Shown: positions 7,940-16,597, numbered from the stretch's first letter. The stretch: DNA of 32,848 nt from Actinomycetota bacterium (GCA_005888295.1 VAWP01000091.1:1-32848), one strand, 5' to 3'. A program made the numbers and translations. Notes: a model not told the origin generated them from the sequence alone.

Positions 7940-7981
7940 CTCGCCCGATACGCGAAAGGTCTGCCGTTCGCGACGTCGAAT

Positions 7982-9145
7982 ATGAATCAAAAGGGACGGG
8001 TGCGACCCACGTCGCAGCGCCTGCGGATACCCCAGGCACCAGCGGCTCGCACCAGTTCGGAGTCCCCAGATAGCACCGAGACCAAGCCGTTGACCCAGCT
8101 CATCCGCACCAAACAGCGGCCGATCATGGTCGCCACGGCCACCTTCGCCGTCGCCTTGTTGCTCCTAGCCAGCTGCGCCCGGACGACCGCGCACAAGGCC
8201 ATACCGAGGACGACGCTGCCTCCTCCGACGACGGCCGCACGGCCGCCTCCCCCGACGGCGCCGCTCACCGGGCTGCTCGTCTCCGCTGTCAACAACCGTC
8301 CCGCCCTCTCGATCAAGGTCGACAACTCGCCGCCTGCGCTTCCCCAAACGGGTCTCGACAACGCCGATCTCGTCACCGACGAGCTGGTCGAGGGCGGGCT
8401 GACCCGACTCATGGCCACTTACCAGTCGCAGGACGCGCCGCTCGTCGGGCCCATCCGATCGGCCCGGCCCGTCGACGCTGCCCTGCTGCGGGAGCTCGGT
8501 GGCGGCATCTTCGCCTACTCGGGCGCAGCGGCCGGCGAGATCGCTCCGGTGAAGGCGGACTCGACCGCCACCCTCGTCTCGGCTGAGGGAGGAGTAGCCG
8601 CCTTCCACCAGGTCGAGGGGCGGCGGGCGCCGTACGCGACCTACGCCAGCACGGCCGACCTGTACGCCGCCGGGACGCAGGCCGGCGCCGCCGCCGTACC
8701 GCCCAAGCCTCTGTTCAGCTACAGCACGACCAGCCCGGCGGCACCTCCGGCGACCCATGCCGTCCTCCCGATGTCGTCGCAGTCCAGCGCCGCCTGGGAC
8801 TGGGACCCGGCATCGCATCAGTACCTCCGAAGCCAGAACGGTGCCCCGGACGTCATCGCCGGCGGGTCGCGCATCTCCACGCCCAACGTGGTGGTGCTCT
8901 CGGTCGCCGTCGGGCCGACCGGCATCTTCGACACCGCAGGGAACGAGGATCCACTCGACATCGCCACCGGCTCGGGACCGTGCTGGATCCTCCGGGACGG
9001 AAAGGTCATCGCCGGGACGTGGCAACGGCCCTCGATCACCGACACCGTACGGCTCGTGGATTCTTCGGGTGCGGTCATCACATTGCAGCCCGGGCGGACC
9101 TGGATGGAGCTGCTCCCCCGCCCGGGCACGCCCGGCCTCTCCTGA
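7982..9145 (+). CDS. DUF3048 domain lipoprotein (YerB-like)
   Basis: A 387-residue exported protein. After a polar N-terminus comes a hydrophobic segment and lipobox, MVATATFAVALLLLASC (C65). A Pro/Thr linker (about 74-94) leads to the DUF3048 domain: LLVSAVNNRPALSIKVDNSPPALPQTGLDNADLVTDELVEGGLTRLMATYQS...VGPIRSARPVDAALLRELGG, and a C-terminal SGPCWILRDGKVIAGTW...PGRTWMELLP. The function of the family is unknown; Bacillus YerB is a lipoprotein of this type. The true start may be TTG 8090 or ATG 8126, which would place the signal peptide at the N-terminus; ATG 7982 has no clear ribosome site. It converges on the hydrolase gene with only 23 bp between stops. Confidence 0.85.
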   Translation: MNQKGRVRPTSQRLRIPQAPAARTSSESPDSTETKPLTQLIRTKQRPIMVATATFAVALLLLASCARTTAHKAIPRTTLPPPTTAARPPPPTAPLTGLLVSAVNNRPALSIKVDNSPPALPQTGLDNADLVTDELVEGGLTRLMATYQSQDAPLVGPIRSARPVDAALLRELGGGIFAYSGAAAGEIAPVKADSTATLVSAEGGVAAFHQVEGRRAPYATYASTADLYAAGTQAGAAAVPPKPLFSYSTTSPAAPPATHAVLPMSSQSSAAWDWDPASHQYLRSQNGAPDVIAGGSRISTPNVVVLSVAVGPTGIFDTAGNEDPLDIATGSGPCWILRDGKVIAGTWQRPSITDTVRLVDSSGAVITLQPGRTWMELLPRPGTPGLS

Positions 9146-9168
9146 GCGCCTCGGCGTACCCCGCTAGG

Positions 9169-10149
9169 TCACGGACCGGCATCGAGCGCCGTCAGCGAGG
9201 ATGGCGCCCCAGCCGCATCCTGCCGCAGGGTCGTACCGACGCCACCGGCGGCGCTGAGCGTCCCCATGAGGAAGTCGCCCGTGACGCGGTCGAGCTCAGG
9301 GGTCCAACGGCTCGGGCCTGCGATCGGCGACAGGTGGTCGGCACCGTGGAGCACGAGCAGCCATCCGGGCACCCGAACCTGGTCGACGAGCCGCAGGCCG
9401 GTCTCGAACGGGACACTGCCGTCTCGGTCTCCCAGCACGATCAGCAGCGGGGCTGAGCCCCGGATCTTGGCGGTGGGAGGTTGCACGTCCAAGGGATTGG
9501 CGGCGTCCGCGACCACCGCATCGACCCGCGGGTCTCGGTCACTGGCGCCGTAGCCCACGAGCAGGGCCGTCTCGGCGCCGTCGGAGTGACCGACCACGGC
9601 GATCCTGGAAGGATCGACGAGACCGCTCACCGCTGTGCCGGCGGACTGTGACGCACCGAGCAGTTCGGTGATCACGAAACGTACGTCTGCCGGCTGATTG
9701 CCGATGTCAGCCTCGTCCAGGTTCCCGCCGGCCACGGCCTGATCGGTGAGCGGGAACATCGGAGCGGCGACGACGAACCCGCGCTCGGCCCACTCGCTGC
9801 ACGCACGACGATAGGGATCCAGCCCGAATTGGAACCCGTGGGCGAAGACGACGAGCGGGCGTGGACCCGCCAGTCCCTCTGGGTACCAAACCTCGGTGGT
9901 GAGCGCTCGAGTGGGTGCGACGAGCCGGCCGTGGCTCACGGCGGGCCGAGAACGATCCACGAGGGGAAGCATCACCGTTCCGACCCCGGTCGCAACGGGT
10001 GGTGGCGTGACCGTCGGCGCAATCCTCACAGAAGTGGTCGCCGTCGGAGCACGCGCACGCTGTCCAGAGGACGCCGCGGAACAGCCGCCCGCCATCGCCG
10101 AGGCGACGAGCAGCGCGATCGCCACACCGCGGACCGGGCTCGTGCGCAC
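9169..10149 (-). CDS. Secreted or lipid-anchored alpha/beta hydrolase
   Basis: A 326-residue protein with an N-terminal signal (VRGVAIALLVASAMAGGC, candidate lipid Cys 23, a loose lipobox), a low-complexity linker, and an alpha/beta hydrolase fold. Visible elements are the oxyanion-region FAHGFQFG (103-109), nucleophile elbow VVGHSDG (S189), LIVLGDRDGSVPF (acid D241 or D243), and HGADHLSP (H272). It resembles the PAF-acetylhydrolase/chlorophyllase-like group of esterases. I start at GTG 10149, close to the signal; TTG 10155 is equally possible, and the frame open to 10317 overlaps the divergent gene. The substrate is unknown; it probably acts outside the membrane. Confidence 0.82.
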   Translation of the reverse strand: MRTSPVRGVAIALLVASAMAGGCSAASSGQRARAPTATTSVRIAPTVTPPPVATGVGTVMLPLVDRSRPAVSHGRLVAPTRALTTEVWYPEGLAGPRPLVVFAHGFQFGLDPYRRACSEWAERGFVVAAPMFPLTDQAVAGGNLDEADIGNQPADVRFVITELLGASQSAGTAVSGLVDPSRIAVVGHSDGAETALLVGYGASDRDPRVDAVVADAANPLDVQPPTAKIRGSAPLLIVLGDRDGSVPFETGLRLVDQVRVPGWLLVLHGADHLSPIAGPSRWTPELDRVTGDFLMGTLSAAGGVGTTLRQDAAGAPSSLTALDAGP

Positions 10150-10224
10150 GGTCAAGGCTAAAGCCTGATGGACCCCCAGCGCGGTGTCACAAAGGTGTAC
10201 GGTCCGCTGAAACGAAGGGGGGAG

Positions 10225-11103
10225 ATGCGGTCGAAGGCGGTCTTGCTCGTGGTGGCGGCGGTGTTCGTCGGCGTGGCTCTCCTCGTCTCTTTCGCTATCC
10301 CGCGCAGCAACAACCACTCGCCGAGCGCGATCGGGGAGCCTCCGGAGTCACAGACCAGCGCGGTCGATCTGACCCTCACCGTGGACTCGGTCGACGCCGC
10401 CACCGGCTCGATGCGAATGCGACTCCAGGCGTCGCCCGGCGCGCTTCTGCCGCCCGAGGGCGCCCTCGTCGTGACATCCGTCGGCGGCATCCCCACGATC
10501 ACCGTCGCTCCCAACAGGCTCAACCAGGAGCAGTCGACGACGCTCCTGTTCCAGAAGGGCGACGTGGTCGACTATCCCTTCGAGACCTACGGGGGGACGC
10601 TCCAGCTGGTCGCCTTCCAGGGCACCGACCCGACCATCACTCCGGGCATCACCAGACCGAGGCTGAAGGTCGCTGCGATCGCCCTCACCAATGCCGCCGG
10701 CTTCTCCATCACGCCACGCTCCCACGTCGATGCCGACGGGATCGTGAGCATCGACTTTCTCATCCGGCGCACACTCGGCACGCGCGGCTGGGTGCTGGCC
10801 ATGATGGCCATCTACTGGGCCCTTGCCCTCGGCGCGGCGGCGGTGACCGCGCTCGTCGTCACGCGCAAGCGGATGTGGGAGAGCCGCCAGCTGGCCTGGC
10901 TCGGCGCCATGCTGTTCGCCCTGGTGACCTTTCGGAACGCCGCCCCAGGCAGCCCACCGGTGGGCACCTTCCTCGACTACCTGGCCCTCTTCGAGGCCGT
11001 CGGCGTCGTCGCTGGCTCGCTCGTCGTGCTGATCGTCTACTACCTCGTGCAATCGCCGGAGATGCTCAATCTGAGGCCGCCGCCCCAGGACGACCGCCGC
11101 TGA
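10225..11103 (+). CDS. DUF4436 family membrane protein
   Basis: A 292-residue protein. A TM segment at 5-24 (AVLLVVAAVFVGVALLVSFAI) is followed by an extracytoplasmic beta-rich domain (VDLTLTVDSVDAATGSMRMRLQASPG...VDYPFETYGGTLQLVAF...) and three further TM segments (GWVLAMMAIYWALALGAAAVTALVV; LAWLGAMLFALVTF; ALFEAVGVVAGSLVVLIVYYLV). This is the DUF4436 layout; the function is unknown. I chose ATG 10225, preceded by a purine-rich AAGGGGGGAG at short spacing; ATG 10168 would add 19 residues. Its last 38 bp overlap the end of the convergent histidine phosphatase gene. Confidence 0.82.
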   Translation: MRSKAVLLVVAAVFVGVALLVSFAIPRSNNHSPSAIGEPPESQTSAVDLTLTVDSVDAATGSMRMRLQASPGALLPPEGALVVTSVGGIPTITVAPNRLNQEQSTTLLFQKGDVVDYPFETYGGTLQLVAFQGTDPTITPGITRPRLKVAAIALTNAAGFSITPRSHVDADGIVSIDFLIRRTLGTRGWVLAMMAIYWALALGAAAVTALVVTRKRMWESRQLAWLGAMLFALVTFRNAAPGSPPVGTFLDYLALFEAVGVVAGSLVVLIVYYLVQSPEMLNLRPPPQDDRR

Positions 11104-11689
11104 GCTCGTTCAGCGACGAGAGGTGGTGCGTCTCGTTGTAGGTGCGCAGCGACGGCCCGTGCACGCCGATCGCCACGCGGGAGATCGACGCGACGTCGAG
11201 GAACATCCGCCAGGCGACGGTGTCGTCGACTCCGAGCGCCCAGGCGATAGCCGCCTTGATCGGCGAGACGTGGCTGACCACGGCGACGTCGCCGTTGCCG
11301 CCGTCGTGGGCCAGGTGCTCGCACGCCTCCCGCACCCTGCGGCCGAGCGCGGCCAGCGACTCGCCTCCTGGCGGGCGGTACGAAGCATCCTGCCGCCAGC
11401 GCCGCCATGTCTCGCTCGGGACGTCGCTGAACGGCCGGCCTTCGAAATCGCCGTAGTCGAGCTCGGTCCACCGATCGTCGACCTCCACGGGTACCCGCAG
11501 CCCGAACGCCCCGGTTGTCTCGCGAGCCCGCTGGAGCGGACTGGTCACCACCCGCGTCACCCCCGCCAGCGCCGGCGCCGAGGCCGCGGCCTGACGCCTG
11601 CCCAGATCGGTGAGCGGAGGGTCGCCGCGGCCGAGGAGCAGCCCGGCCGCGTTGGCGGCCGTCTGTCCGTGGCGAACCAGCAGGATCAC
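11066..11689 (-). CDS. Histidine phosphatase family protein (phosphoglycerate mutase-like)
   Basis: A 207-residue branch-2-like histidine phosphatase. It has the catalytic MILLVRHGQT (H7), TSPLQRARETTGAF (Arg in the phosphate pocket), ELDYGDFEG (E76, E83), and the second histidine in VAVVSHVSPIKA (H140). The family includes phosphatases of sugar phosphates, cobalamin precursors (CobC) and RNase HI-linked proteins. It starts at GTG 11689, 48 nt after the stop of the zinc-ribbon gene, so the two may be co-transcribed; CobC-like phosphatases are often next to such zinc-ribbon proteins and RNase H in actinobacteria. The precise substrate is undetermined. Confidence 0.88.
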   Translation of the reverse strand: MILLVRHGQTAANAAGLLLGRGDPPLTDLGRRQAAASAPALAGVTRVVTSPLQRARETTGAFGLRVPVEVDDRWTELDYGDFEGRPFSDVPSETWRRWRQDASYRPPGGESLAALGRRVREACEHLAHDGGNGDVAVVSHVSPIKAAIAWALGVDDTVAWRMFLDVASISRVAIGVHGPSLRTYNETHHLSSLNELSGGRPGAAASD

Positions 11690-11737
11690 GGCAGAGCCAC
11701 TGCGTCCTCGGGCCGGCCTCCCGGGCCGGCCGTGTCC

Positions 11738-12451
11738 TCAGCGTACGAGGATGCGCCCACACTGCTCACACGTGATGATGGCCTCCGGCGGTGCCCTGCG
11801 GATGTGGTCGAGCTCGACGGCGGGCAGCGCGAGGTGGCAGCCGCCGCACGAGCCGTGCTCGAGGCGCGCCGCTCCGACGCCACCGAGCCGGACCCGCAGG
11901 CGCTCGTAGCGTTGGGTGAGCTCGTCGGGCAGGTCGGCGGCCAGGGCCGTCCGGGCCTGCGTCTCGGCCGCCACTTCGGCGTCGATCTCGGTCTCCGCCT
12001 CGCCGATGACACCACGGAGACGCTCCGCGTCGGCCTCCGCCCCCGCCTGCTCGGCTGCCAGCCCGGCCAGCTCGGCGTCGACGGGTTCGCCCGCCGCCAT
12101 GGCCTCGAAGGCCATGTCCTCGAGCTCCCGGCGGCGGCGGTTGAGCGACTCGACCTCCTCGGACATCGCCATCAGCTCCCTGGAGGCCGACACCTCGCCC
12201 GAGTACATGCGGCCCTCGACCTCGTGGATGCGCCGGGCTACGGCGGCGATGTCGGACTCGAGGCGCCCCTGGCGCTCGGACAGGACACGCCGGTCGTCCT
12301 CGGCCCGAGCCCTTCGTGCGGCGATGTCGGCGAGACGTTCCTCGACCGCCGCCAGGTCGGCCCGAGCCGGAAGCGTGGCCCGCCGGTGCGCCAGCTGGTC
12401 GAGTGTGGTGTCCCGCCCCTGAACCTCCAAAAGGATGTCGAGGGGAGCCAC
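11738..12451 (-). CDS. Coiled-coil protein with C-terminal C4 zinc ribbon
   Basis: A 237-residue protein. Residues about 10-185 form a long heptad-rich coiled coil (AAVEERLADIAARRARAEDDRRVLSERQ..., EVESLNRRRRELEDMAFEAM). The end carries a zinc ribbon: CGGCH (C202, C205) and CEQCG (C228, C231). This is the zf-RING_7 family, widespread in actinobacteria and typically next to the nif3-like or RNase H genes; it is thought to bind nucleic acid or act as a scaffold. The start is GTG 12451, 8 nt after the stop of the penicillin-binding protein gene; the open frame continues antisense-like into the proline tail region and is rejected. Confidence 0.87.
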   Translation of the reverse strand: MAPLDILLEVQGRDTTLDQLAHRRATLPARADLAAVEERLADIAARRARAEDDRRVLSERQGRLESDIAAVARRIHEVEGRMYSGEVSASRELMAMSEEVESLNRRRRELEDMAFEAMAAGEPVDAELAGLAAEQAGAEADAERLRGVIGEAETEIDAEVAAETQARTALAADLPDELTQRYERLRVRLGGVGAARLEHGSCGGCHLALPAVELDHIRRAPPEAIITCEQCGRILVR

Positions 12452-12459
12452 CAGTCGGA

Positions 12460-14649
12460 TCAGTTGCTCGGCGGGGACTGGGTTCCGTGCTGCGGTGGCT
12501 GCGTCGTCGTGGTCGAAGACGTTGTGGTCGTCGTCGACTGCTGGGTCGTCGGAGGTGGTGGAGGCGGGGGCGGCGGGGGCGCGGTCGTGGCCGGGCGCGT
12601 GGTCGGCGGCGTCGGCGGCGGGATCAGCCCCGGCGGGGGCGGCGGAGGCGGCGTGCCGGGCGGCGGCGGTGGCGGCGGCGGGGGCAGCGGGCTGGTGAGG
12701 GCGCCCGGAGAGTCCTGCGCGATGAGGAAGCGTCCGGGCCCGATCTGGCTCGGGTCGGGAGCGGCGAAGTTCACGACGGGCTGGCCCGACAGGGTGCTGG
12801 ACATGAAGTCGTGGAAGATGCGCGCCGGGTAGGTGCCCCCGAAGACGTTGACGCCTCCGACACCGTACATCGGCACCAGGCCCGCTGGTGAGCCCATCCA
12901 CACCGCCGTCACGAGCTGAGGGGTGTAGCCCACGAACCAGGCGTTGGCCAGGTTGTCCGTGGTCCCGGTCTTGCCCGCCACCGGGCGGTCCGAGAGCGCG
13001 GCCGCGGTACCCGTTCCCCGCTGGACCACGCCCTGCAGCGCCTGGGTGACGACCCTGCTGTTCTGGGCCGAGACCACCCGATCTCCCTTGTCCGCTCCCC
13101 CGAAGTCGACGTTGTTCGACGAGTCGGTCACCTTCTCGACAAAGCTCGGAGCGTGGTGCACCCCGTCGGCGGCCAGGGTGGAGTAGGCCGAGGCCATCTC
13201 CAGCGGGGTCACCTCGTAGGTGCCGATGCTCAGCGAGGGGCTGGCCGCGAGACGGACCTTGGCCGGGATGCCCATGCGGTGGGCCACGTCGACCACCTTG
13301 GGCAGCCCCACGTCCACGCCCAGGCGGATGTAGGCGCAGTTGACCGAGTCGGCCGTGGCGTCCCAGAGGTTCAAGACGCCGCCGCCGGGCTCGGCGTTGT
13401 TGGCGACGTACGGTCTCGAGCCGGGGTACTGAATGGTGCAGGGCGCCGTGCCGTCGATGCTGTCGTTGGGGCTGTAGCCGTTCTCGAGAGCAGCCATGAG
13501 AACGAAGGGCTTGAACGACGAGCCGGGCTGACGCCCTCCGCCGCCGCGTCCCGTCGCCACGTCATAGCCGTGACTGGAGCCCGGGTTACCCGAGACGATC
13601 GCCCGCACGTAACCGTTGGCGGGATCCATGGACACCACGGCCGAGGTGAACTTCCCACCGGTGTCCGGCAACCGGGCCGCCACCGCAGCCTCGGCGTTGC
13701 GCTGCATGTCCGGATCGAGCGTGGTCGTGATGGTGAGGCCACCCTTGTTGAGGCTGTTGACGCGCTCGGGGGCGCTCGTCCCGAGGAAGTCGAAGCGATG
13801 GTCGGTCACGTCCAGGAGGGACGCCTTCACGTCGGCCACGAATGGACTGTCCTGCTGGCTCGCGGGCTGGTTGACCGTCGACGGGACAGGTGTCGTCTTG
13901 TAGCCGTCCGCCTGAGCGCTGGTGAGGTGCCCGTTGAGCACCATCCCGTCCAGGATCTGGTTGCGGCGCTCCTGGGCCCCCGCCGGGTGATGGAGAGGGT
14001 CGTAGCCCACGGGGTTGCGGATGAGCCCGGCCAGCAGCGCGGCCTGGGCCGGATCGAGGGCGGCCACGTCGCGTGCGAAGTAGGTCTGGGCCGCCGCCTG
14101 GACGCCGTAGGCCCCATTGCCCAGGTACACGGTGTTGAGGTAGCGCTCGAGGATCTGGTCCTTGGACATCTGCTGCTCGAGACGGTACGCGAGCACGGCC
14201 TCGCGCAGCTTGCGGTTGACGCTGCGCTCGGAGTTGAGCACGGCGTTCTTCACCAACTGCTGGGTGATCGTGGAGCCACCCTGCACGACGCCGCCGGAGC
14301 TCACGTCGCTCTTGAAGGCCCGGAGGATGGAGCGGAAGTCGAGGGCGCCGTGCTGGTAGAACGTGGCGTCTTCGGCGTCCAGCACGGCGTGGACCACCGT
14401 GGGTGGGACCTGGTTCAACTTGACCGGTGCCCGGTAGTCCGAGTCCTGGAGCACGGCGAGCAGGTTGCCCTTGCTGTCGACCACCTTCGACGGCAGATTG
14501 AGCGGCCGGAGCTTGAGCGGCTCGGCCACTGCGGCGTTGTGGGTGGCCCCCGCGAACAGCTGGACCACCGGTACGAGCACCAGCGCCCCCAGCGCCAGCG
14601 CCGTCCCGGCGGCCACGCAGGTGATCACGAGACGTCGCAGTTTGTCCAT
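12460..14649 (-). CDS. Class A penicillin-binding protein (transglycosylase/transpeptidase)
   Basis: A 729-residue bifunctional peptidoglycan synthase. A TM anchor at 8-33 is followed by GT51: catalytic E93 in DAEDATFYQHG, GGSTITQQLVKN (124-135), and RKLREAVLAYRLEQQMSKDQILERYLNTVYLGNGAYGVQAA. The transpeptidase has SxxK in QPGSSFKP (S377, K380), SVN (435-437) and KTGTT (560-564). The last 75 residues are proline- and threonine-rich and probably span or bind the wall. It polymerises and cross-links lipid II products at the outer face of the membrane. No PASTA domain is seen. Start ATG 14649 is right before the anchor. The Zn-ribbon gene follows after 8 nt. Confidence 0.95.
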   Translation of the reverse strand: MDKLRRLVITCVAAGTALALGALVLVPVVQLFAGATHNAAVAEPLKLRPLNLPSKVVDSKGNLLAVLQDSDYRAPVKLNQVPPTVVHAVLDAEDATFYQHGALDFRSILRAFKSDVSSGGVVQGGSTITQQLVKNAVLNSERSVNRKLREAVLAYRLEQQMSKDQILERYLNTVYLGNGAYGVQAAAQTYFARDVAALDPAQAALLAGLIRNPVGYDPLHHPAGAQERRNQILDGMVLNGHLTSAQADGYKTTPVPSTVNQPASQQDSPFVADVKASLLDVTDHRFDFLGTSAPERVNSLNKGGLTITTTLDPDMQRNAEAAVAARLPDTGGKFTSAVVSMDPANGYVRAIVSGNPGSSHGYDVATGRGGGGRQPGSSFKPFVLMAALENGYSPNDSIDGTAPCTIQYPGSRPYVANNAEPGGGVLNLWDATADSVNCAYIRLGVDVGLPKVVDVAHRMGIPAKVRLAASPSLSIGTYEVTPLEMASAYSTLAADGVHHAPSFVEKVTDSSNNVDFGGADKGDRVVSAQNSRVVTQALQGVVQRGTGTAAALSDRPVAGKTGTTDNLANAWFVGYTPQLVTAVWMGSPAGLVPMYGVGGVNVFGGTYPARIFHDFMSSTLSGQPVVNFAAPDPSQIGPGRFLIAQDSPGALTSPLPPPPPPPPPGTPPPPPPPGLIPPPTPPTTRPATTAPPPPPPPPPPTTQQSTTTTTSSTTTTQPPQHGTQSPPSN
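12463..12690 (-). repeat. Low-complexity Pro/Thr-coding tract
   Basis: This is the C-terminal tail of the penicillin-binding protein: runs of 9, 7 and 10 prolines separated by short spacers, then Thr/Ser runs. On the plus strand it reads as a GGC/GGT/GTC-rich repeat. Such tracts are prone to length change and to assembly error, so the exact number of repeats may be unreliable. Confidence 0.8.
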
Positions 14650-14696
14650 TACGGGCTCAGGGTAACCACGAGGGCCGCCGCTCCAGCATCAGGCCC

Positions 14697-15506
14697 TCAG
14701 TGTGGCCCAGGAGCATGCCACGCGCCCGACCCCCGCCGTCGGAACGTGCCCAGCATGAGGACGAGGAAGGCCAGGGCAGCCAACCCCGCCACCACCGTCG
14801 AGCCCGTCGCCAGCCCCAGCTGGCCCCACTGCATCCCGTGCCCGTCGATGAGCGAGCGACCGGCGGCGAAGGCGTGGGTGGTGGGCAACGCCGTGGCCAG
14901 GGGCCGGAGGAAGCCTGGCAACGCCGCCACTGGATAGAACACGCCCGAGAGCGGCATGACCACGAACAGGATGCCCCAGGCCAGCGCCTCCGCCCCGGTG
15001 CCGAAGCGGAGGACCAGGGCGATGACGAACAGCGCGATCACCCAGCCCACGACGAGCAGGACGGCGATGATCGGGATGAGGCCCACACCGAGGCGGCCCA
15101 CGTTGAAGGCGTAGAAGCCGAGAGCGGTGAGGGCGACGACGCCAACTCCCATGACCAGCTTGACCATGCCGAACAGCGCCACCCCGCAGGCGTACTCGAC
15201 CTCCCGCAGTGGCGTCACCATCAGGTTCAGGAGGTTGCGGGACCACGTCTCCTCGAGGAAGCCCGTCGAGAGCGCGATCTGGGCCTGGTACACCACGTGC
15301 CACAGAACGATCCCCGACAGGAGGTAGCCGAACGCGATCGACCCACCGCTGCCCTGGCGGGCGACGAAGACGCCGAGCGAGCCGAACAGCAGGACGTCGA
15401 CCAGGGGCCACAGGACCACGTCGAACAGCCGGTGCGGGCTACGCAGCAGGACGAAGGCGTGCCGCCGGGCCACCGCCCGCACCCGCGTCCAGCTCGAGCC
15501 GCTCAT
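14697..15506 (-). CDS. ABC-2 type transporter permease
   Basis: A 269-residue integral membrane protein with six hydrophobic stretches, e.g. LFDVVLWPLVDVLLFGSLGVF, FGYLLSGIVLWHVVYQAQIAL, VALFGMVKLVMGVGVVALTALGFYAF, LIPIIAVLLVVGWVIALFVIALVL, ALAWGILFVVMPLSGVFYPVAALPG and LGLATGSTVVAGLAALAFLVLMLG. The ABC-2 signature region (PLSGVFYPVAALPGFLRPLATALPTTHAF) is clear. It starts at ATG 15506, which overlaps the TGA of the ATPase gene (ATGA), so the two are translated together. ABC-2 exporters move drugs, lipids or polysaccharides; the cargo is not evident. Its end is 47 bp from the start of the penicillin-binding protein gene downstream, and a shared transcript is possible. Confidence 0.92.
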   Translation of the reverse strand: MSGSSWTRVRAVARRHAFVLLRSPHRLFDVVLWPLVDVLLFGSLGVFVARQGSGGSIAFGYLLSGIVLWHVVYQAQIALSTGFLEETWSRNLLNLMVTPLREVEYACGVALFGMVKLVMGVGVVALTALGFYAFNVGRLGVGLIPIIAVLLVVGWVIALFVIALVLRFGTGAEALAWGILFVVMPLSGVFYPVAALPGFLRPLATALPTTHAFAAGRSLIDGHGMQWGQLGLATGSTVVAGLAALAFLVLMLGTFRRRGSGAWHAPGPH

Positions 15507-16261
15507 GCCGTCCGGTCCGTCTGCTGCGCGCCGGCAGGGCGTTCCTCGGCCAGGTGAAGGAACACCCCCTCGAGGTCGCTCCGGCCGAAGCGGCTCGCCA
15601 CGGACGCGGGGCGACCGTCGGCCACCACCCGGCCGGCGGACAGGAACACCACCCGCTCGCAGAGCCGTTCGACCTCGGCCATGTTGTGGCTGGTGAGCAG
15701 CAATGCCGTTCCCTCGGAGTCGCAGAGCTCGCTCAGCCCGGCCCGGACCCGGCGGGCTACATCGGGGTCGAGCGAGGCGGTCGGCTCGTCCAGCACCAGG
15801 AGACGAGGACGGTGCAGGGTGGCCTTCACCACGCCGACCAGGGTGCGCTGGCCCGAGGACAGCTCCGTGCCCAGCCGGCCAGCCAGGTGAGCGATCCCGA
15901 AGCGCTCCAGAGCGGTGCCGATCCGGTCGCGTAGCGACTCCACCCCGTAGAGCTGGCCGAACATGTGGAGGAACTCCCGCACCCGGAGGCGTTCGGGCAG
16001 GGGCAGGTACCCGGCGGCGAACCCCACCTCGCCCATGGCCTGGCTCCGTTCCTTGGGCAGGGGGTGCCCAGCCACCCGCACCCAGCCCGAGTCGGGGAGG
16101 ATGGCGCCCAGCATCATCAACAGCGTCGTGGTCTTGCCGGCGCCGTTCGGCCCGAGCAGGCTCACCCGCTCGCCCGGGCGCACGACCAGATCCACCCCGT
16201 CGACGGCGCGGACGCCCTTGAAATGCTTGACAAGCTGATGGGCATCCAGCACCGTGTCCAC
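15503..16261 (-). CDS. ABC transporter ATP-binding protein (ABC-2 exporter type)
   Basis: A 252-residue ATPase: Walker A GPNGAGKT (37-44), signature LSSGQ (134-138, serine for the first glycine), Walker B LLVLDEP (154-160), D-loop SLD, and H-loop H192 (TSHNMAE). The Q-loop region reads AGYLPLPERL, without an obvious glutamine, as also happens in NatA-like exporters. It powers the permease encoded immediately downstream with a 4-bp overlap. Start GTG 16261 gives the standard short lead before AHQLVKHFKGVRAVDGVDL. No regulator of the GntR or TetR type is adjacent. Confidence 0.93.
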   Translation of the reverse strand: MDTVLDAHQLVKHFKGVRAVDGVDLVVRPGERVSLLGPNGAGKTTTLLMMLGAILPDSGWVRVAGHPLPKERSQAMGEVGFAAGYLPLPERLRVREFLHMFGQLYGVESLRDRIGTALERFGIAHLAGRLGTELSSGQRTLVGVVKATLHRPRLLVLDEPTASLDPDVARRVRAGLSELCDSEGTALLLTSHNMAEVERLCERVVFLSAGRVVADGRPASVASRFGRSDLEGVFLHLAEERPAGAQQTDRTA

Positions 16262-16324
16262 GCCTCACACTCTGGCAGGCGGGGGCGGGGAGCCGGCGAG
16301 AATTACGCCGCCAGCCTGGCGGCG

Positions 16325-16597
16325 GTGAGCCTCGCGTTCGGTCTCGTATGGTTCACCGCCGTTCTGCGAGGGTTCGTGGATCCCTCCGCCGATCCGCGCC
16401 TGATCCGCATGTTGAGCTGGCGGGCGGCGCTGGTGCCCCCAGTCTTCGTCGGGTCGGCGATCCTCGGCTTCTTCGCCACCAGGACCGCCGTGGAGTACTC
16501 GTGGCTGGCCGTCGTCCTTGTGTTCATCGGCATCGCACTCGCCTTCGCCGACCTGCGGGGGCGCTTCCAACTTTTTAGCGGGCCTCGTGGAAGATGA
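16325..16597 (+). CDS. Small multi-spanning membrane protein (hypothetical)
   Basis: A 90-residue frame with three hydrophobic segments: VSLAFGLVWFTAVLRGF (1-17), AALVPPVFVGSAILGFFAT (34-52) and SWLAVVLVFIGIALAFADL (58-76). The pattern is too regular for a shadow frame, and no other gene covers 16262-16574. The start is uncertain: GTG 16325 cuts close to TM1, whereas ATG 16239 would overlap the ABC ATPase start in antisense. There is no good ribosome site. The last 23 bp overlap the end of the convergent 2OG-oxygenase gene. Not recognised as a known family. Confidence 0.5.
   Translation: MSLAFGLVWFTAVLRGFVDPSADPRLIRMLSWRAALVPPVFVGSAILGFFATRTAVEYSWLAVVLVFIGIALAFADLRGRFQLFSGPRGR

Noticed and set aside
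12463-12690. Possible CRISPR or tandem repeat array
   Set aside because: The repeat is protein-coding Pro/Thr low complexity with no spacers or fixed unit.
11123-12832. 569-codon plus-strand open frame
   Set aside because: Antisense to the phosphatase, zinc-ribbon and penicillin-binding genes; glycine/valine-rich end is the complement of the proline tail; no recognisable domain.
13153-14937. 594-codon plus-strand open frame
   Set aside because: Antisense shadow of the penicillin-binding protein; composition typical of GC-rich complement frames.
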